DNA of 64,000 bases from Pseudomonas fluorescens (GTDB taxonomy: Bacteria; Pseudomonadota; Gammaproteobacteria; Pseudomonadales; Pseudomonadaceae), in the NCBI RefSeq assembly GCF_902498185.1, contig NZ_CABVIX010000007.1, positions 124,001 through 188,000 of the forward strand, given 5' to 3'. The notes under the pieces are model-generated. The model was given only the letters and a program-made list of their open reading frames with translations. It searched no databases and was not told where the DNA came from. Within the stretch, counting starts at the first letter, position 1; each line of letters begins with the position of its first letter. A program made the position numbers and the translations under genes. Below, one piece after another: positions 63,309-64,000 of the stretch.

Positions 63309-64000
63309 TCAGACCACCTCGAGGCGGATCTTGTTCTGGCTGAGCAGCTCGGCCAGGGCAGGAGAAGGCGCCTGGTCGGTCACCAGGCAGTCGACCAGGC
63401 TGATCGAACCCAGGCGTACCATGGCATTGCGCCCAAACTTGCTGGAGTCGGCGGCCAGAATCACCTGGCGGGCGTTGGCGATGATTGCCTGGGACACGCG
63501 TACTTCCTGGTAGTCGAAGTCCAGCAAGCTACCGTCTTCGTCGATACCGCTGATGCCCACCAAGGCAAAATCCACCTTGAATTGATGGATGAAGTCCACG
63601 CTGGCCTGGCCGACCACGCCGCCATCACGGCGGACGGTCCCGCCTGCCAGTTGGACCTCGAAATCGTCCTTGGCGCTGAGAATCGACGCCACGTGCAAAT
63701 TGTTGGTGATCACCTTGAGATGGTTGTGGTTGAGCAGGGCGCGGGCGATGGACTCGGTGGTGGTACCGATGTTGATGAACAGCGAGGCGTGGTCGGGAAT
63801 CTGCTTGGCCACGGCGTCGGCGATGCGCTGCTTCTCATCGCGCATCTGGTCGGCGCGCATCGCGTAGGCGGTGTTTTCGATACTCGAGTCATAGGCGGCG
63901 CCACCGTGGTAACGGCGCAGCAGGTTGACCTCGGCAAGCAGGTTGATATCACGGCGGATGGTTTGCGGGGTGACGACGAACAACTGCGCCATTTCCTCGA
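63309..64000 (-). CDS. glpR: GlpR, DeoR-family glycerol-3-phosphate regulator (5' end outside window)
   Basis: About 230 codons are visible; the start is beyond base 64000. The visible part begins inside the DeoR-type HTH ([20 protein letters not shown]), then has the recognition segment [11 protein letters not shown] and the ligand-binding domain with [16 protein letters not shown] and [12 protein letters not shown]. GlpR represses glp genes and is released by glycerol 3-phosphate. Operators for it are visible between it and glpD. Full length would be about 250 residues. Confidence 0.94.
   Translation of the reverse strand, partial: EEMAQLFVVTPQTIRRDINLLAEVNLLRRYHGGAAYDSSIENTAYAMRADQMRDEKQRIADAVAKQIPDHASLFINIGTTTESIARALLNHNHLKVITNNLHVASILSAKDDFEVQLAGGTVRRDGGVVGQASVDFIHQFKVDFALVGISGIDEDGSLLDFDYQEVRVSQAIIANARQVILAADSSKFGRNAMVRLGSISLVDCLVTDQAPSPALAELLSQNKIRLEVV

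Noticed and set aside
1..64000. CRISPR array, prophage, insertion sequence or integron
   Set aside because: No regularly spaced repeats, transposase, integrase, phage structural gene or attachment-site duplication was seen. The tRNA-Gly at 140-213 has no integrase beside it.

Overview
The window is a high-GC gammaproteobacterial chromosome segment. Gene content and protein sequence point to the Pseudomonas putida group: phaG, the algU-mucA-mucB-mucD cluster, a second Lon protease next to gcd and oprB, and the aauRS/aatJQMP acidic amino acid system beside glpD/glpR. It reads as core chromosome. I see no insertion sequence, prophage, integron or CRISPR array.

Layout, left to right. A tRNA-Gly(CCC) and phaG (1-1.2 kb) are followed by rsuA, a Cys-rich CWC-type protein, a Tyr/Arg-rich lipoprotein, an enoyl-CoA-hydratase-fold hydrolase and ung (to 5.2 kb). 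From 5.1 to 12.9 kb lies a complete tricarboxylate uptake locus: the porin gene opdH, tctC, tctB, tctA and a translationally coupled AbrB-type membrane gene on the minus strand, divergent from the two-component pair tctD-tctE. Next come an HDOD gene, ygfZ, sdhE, a ygfX-like gene and nadB (to 17.1 kb). The plus-strand block 17.5-27.5 kb is envelope stress and housekeeping: algU-mucA-mucB, mucD, lepA-lepB, rnc-era-recO and pdxJ. cmoB/cmoA, a chagasin-like lipoprotein, lon, gcd and oprB follow on the minus strand (27.5-36.2 kb).

The stretch 36.4-54.4 kb is more mixed: a VF530-family gene with a Pr6Pr membrane gene, a PadR regulator coupled to a siderophore-interacting flavoprotein, a divergent class A penicillin-binding protein, a DUF417 protein, the large helicase lhr, metR, a 1683-residue toxin-like protein and an alpha/beta hydrolase. 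From 54.5 kb to the end are glpM, aauR-aauS, aatP-aatM-aatQ-aatJ, glpD and a glpR cut by the window edge.

How the parts work together. TctDE probably senses tricarboxylates and drives the divergent opdH-tctCBA genes. AauRS probably senses acidic amino acids and activates the aat transporter from a visible sigma54 promoter with two upstream inverted-repeat boxes. AlgU drives its own operon from two AlgU-type promoters and is held by MucA/MucB. Gcd and OprB handle glucose entry and periplasmic oxidation; GlpR and GlpD handle glycerol 3-phosphate. The least ordinary items are the giant toxin-like gene with a leader hairpin that overlaps its ribosome-binding site, the divergent class A PBP, and several perfect palindromes at operon junctions. 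I did not find a clearly new multi-gene system.
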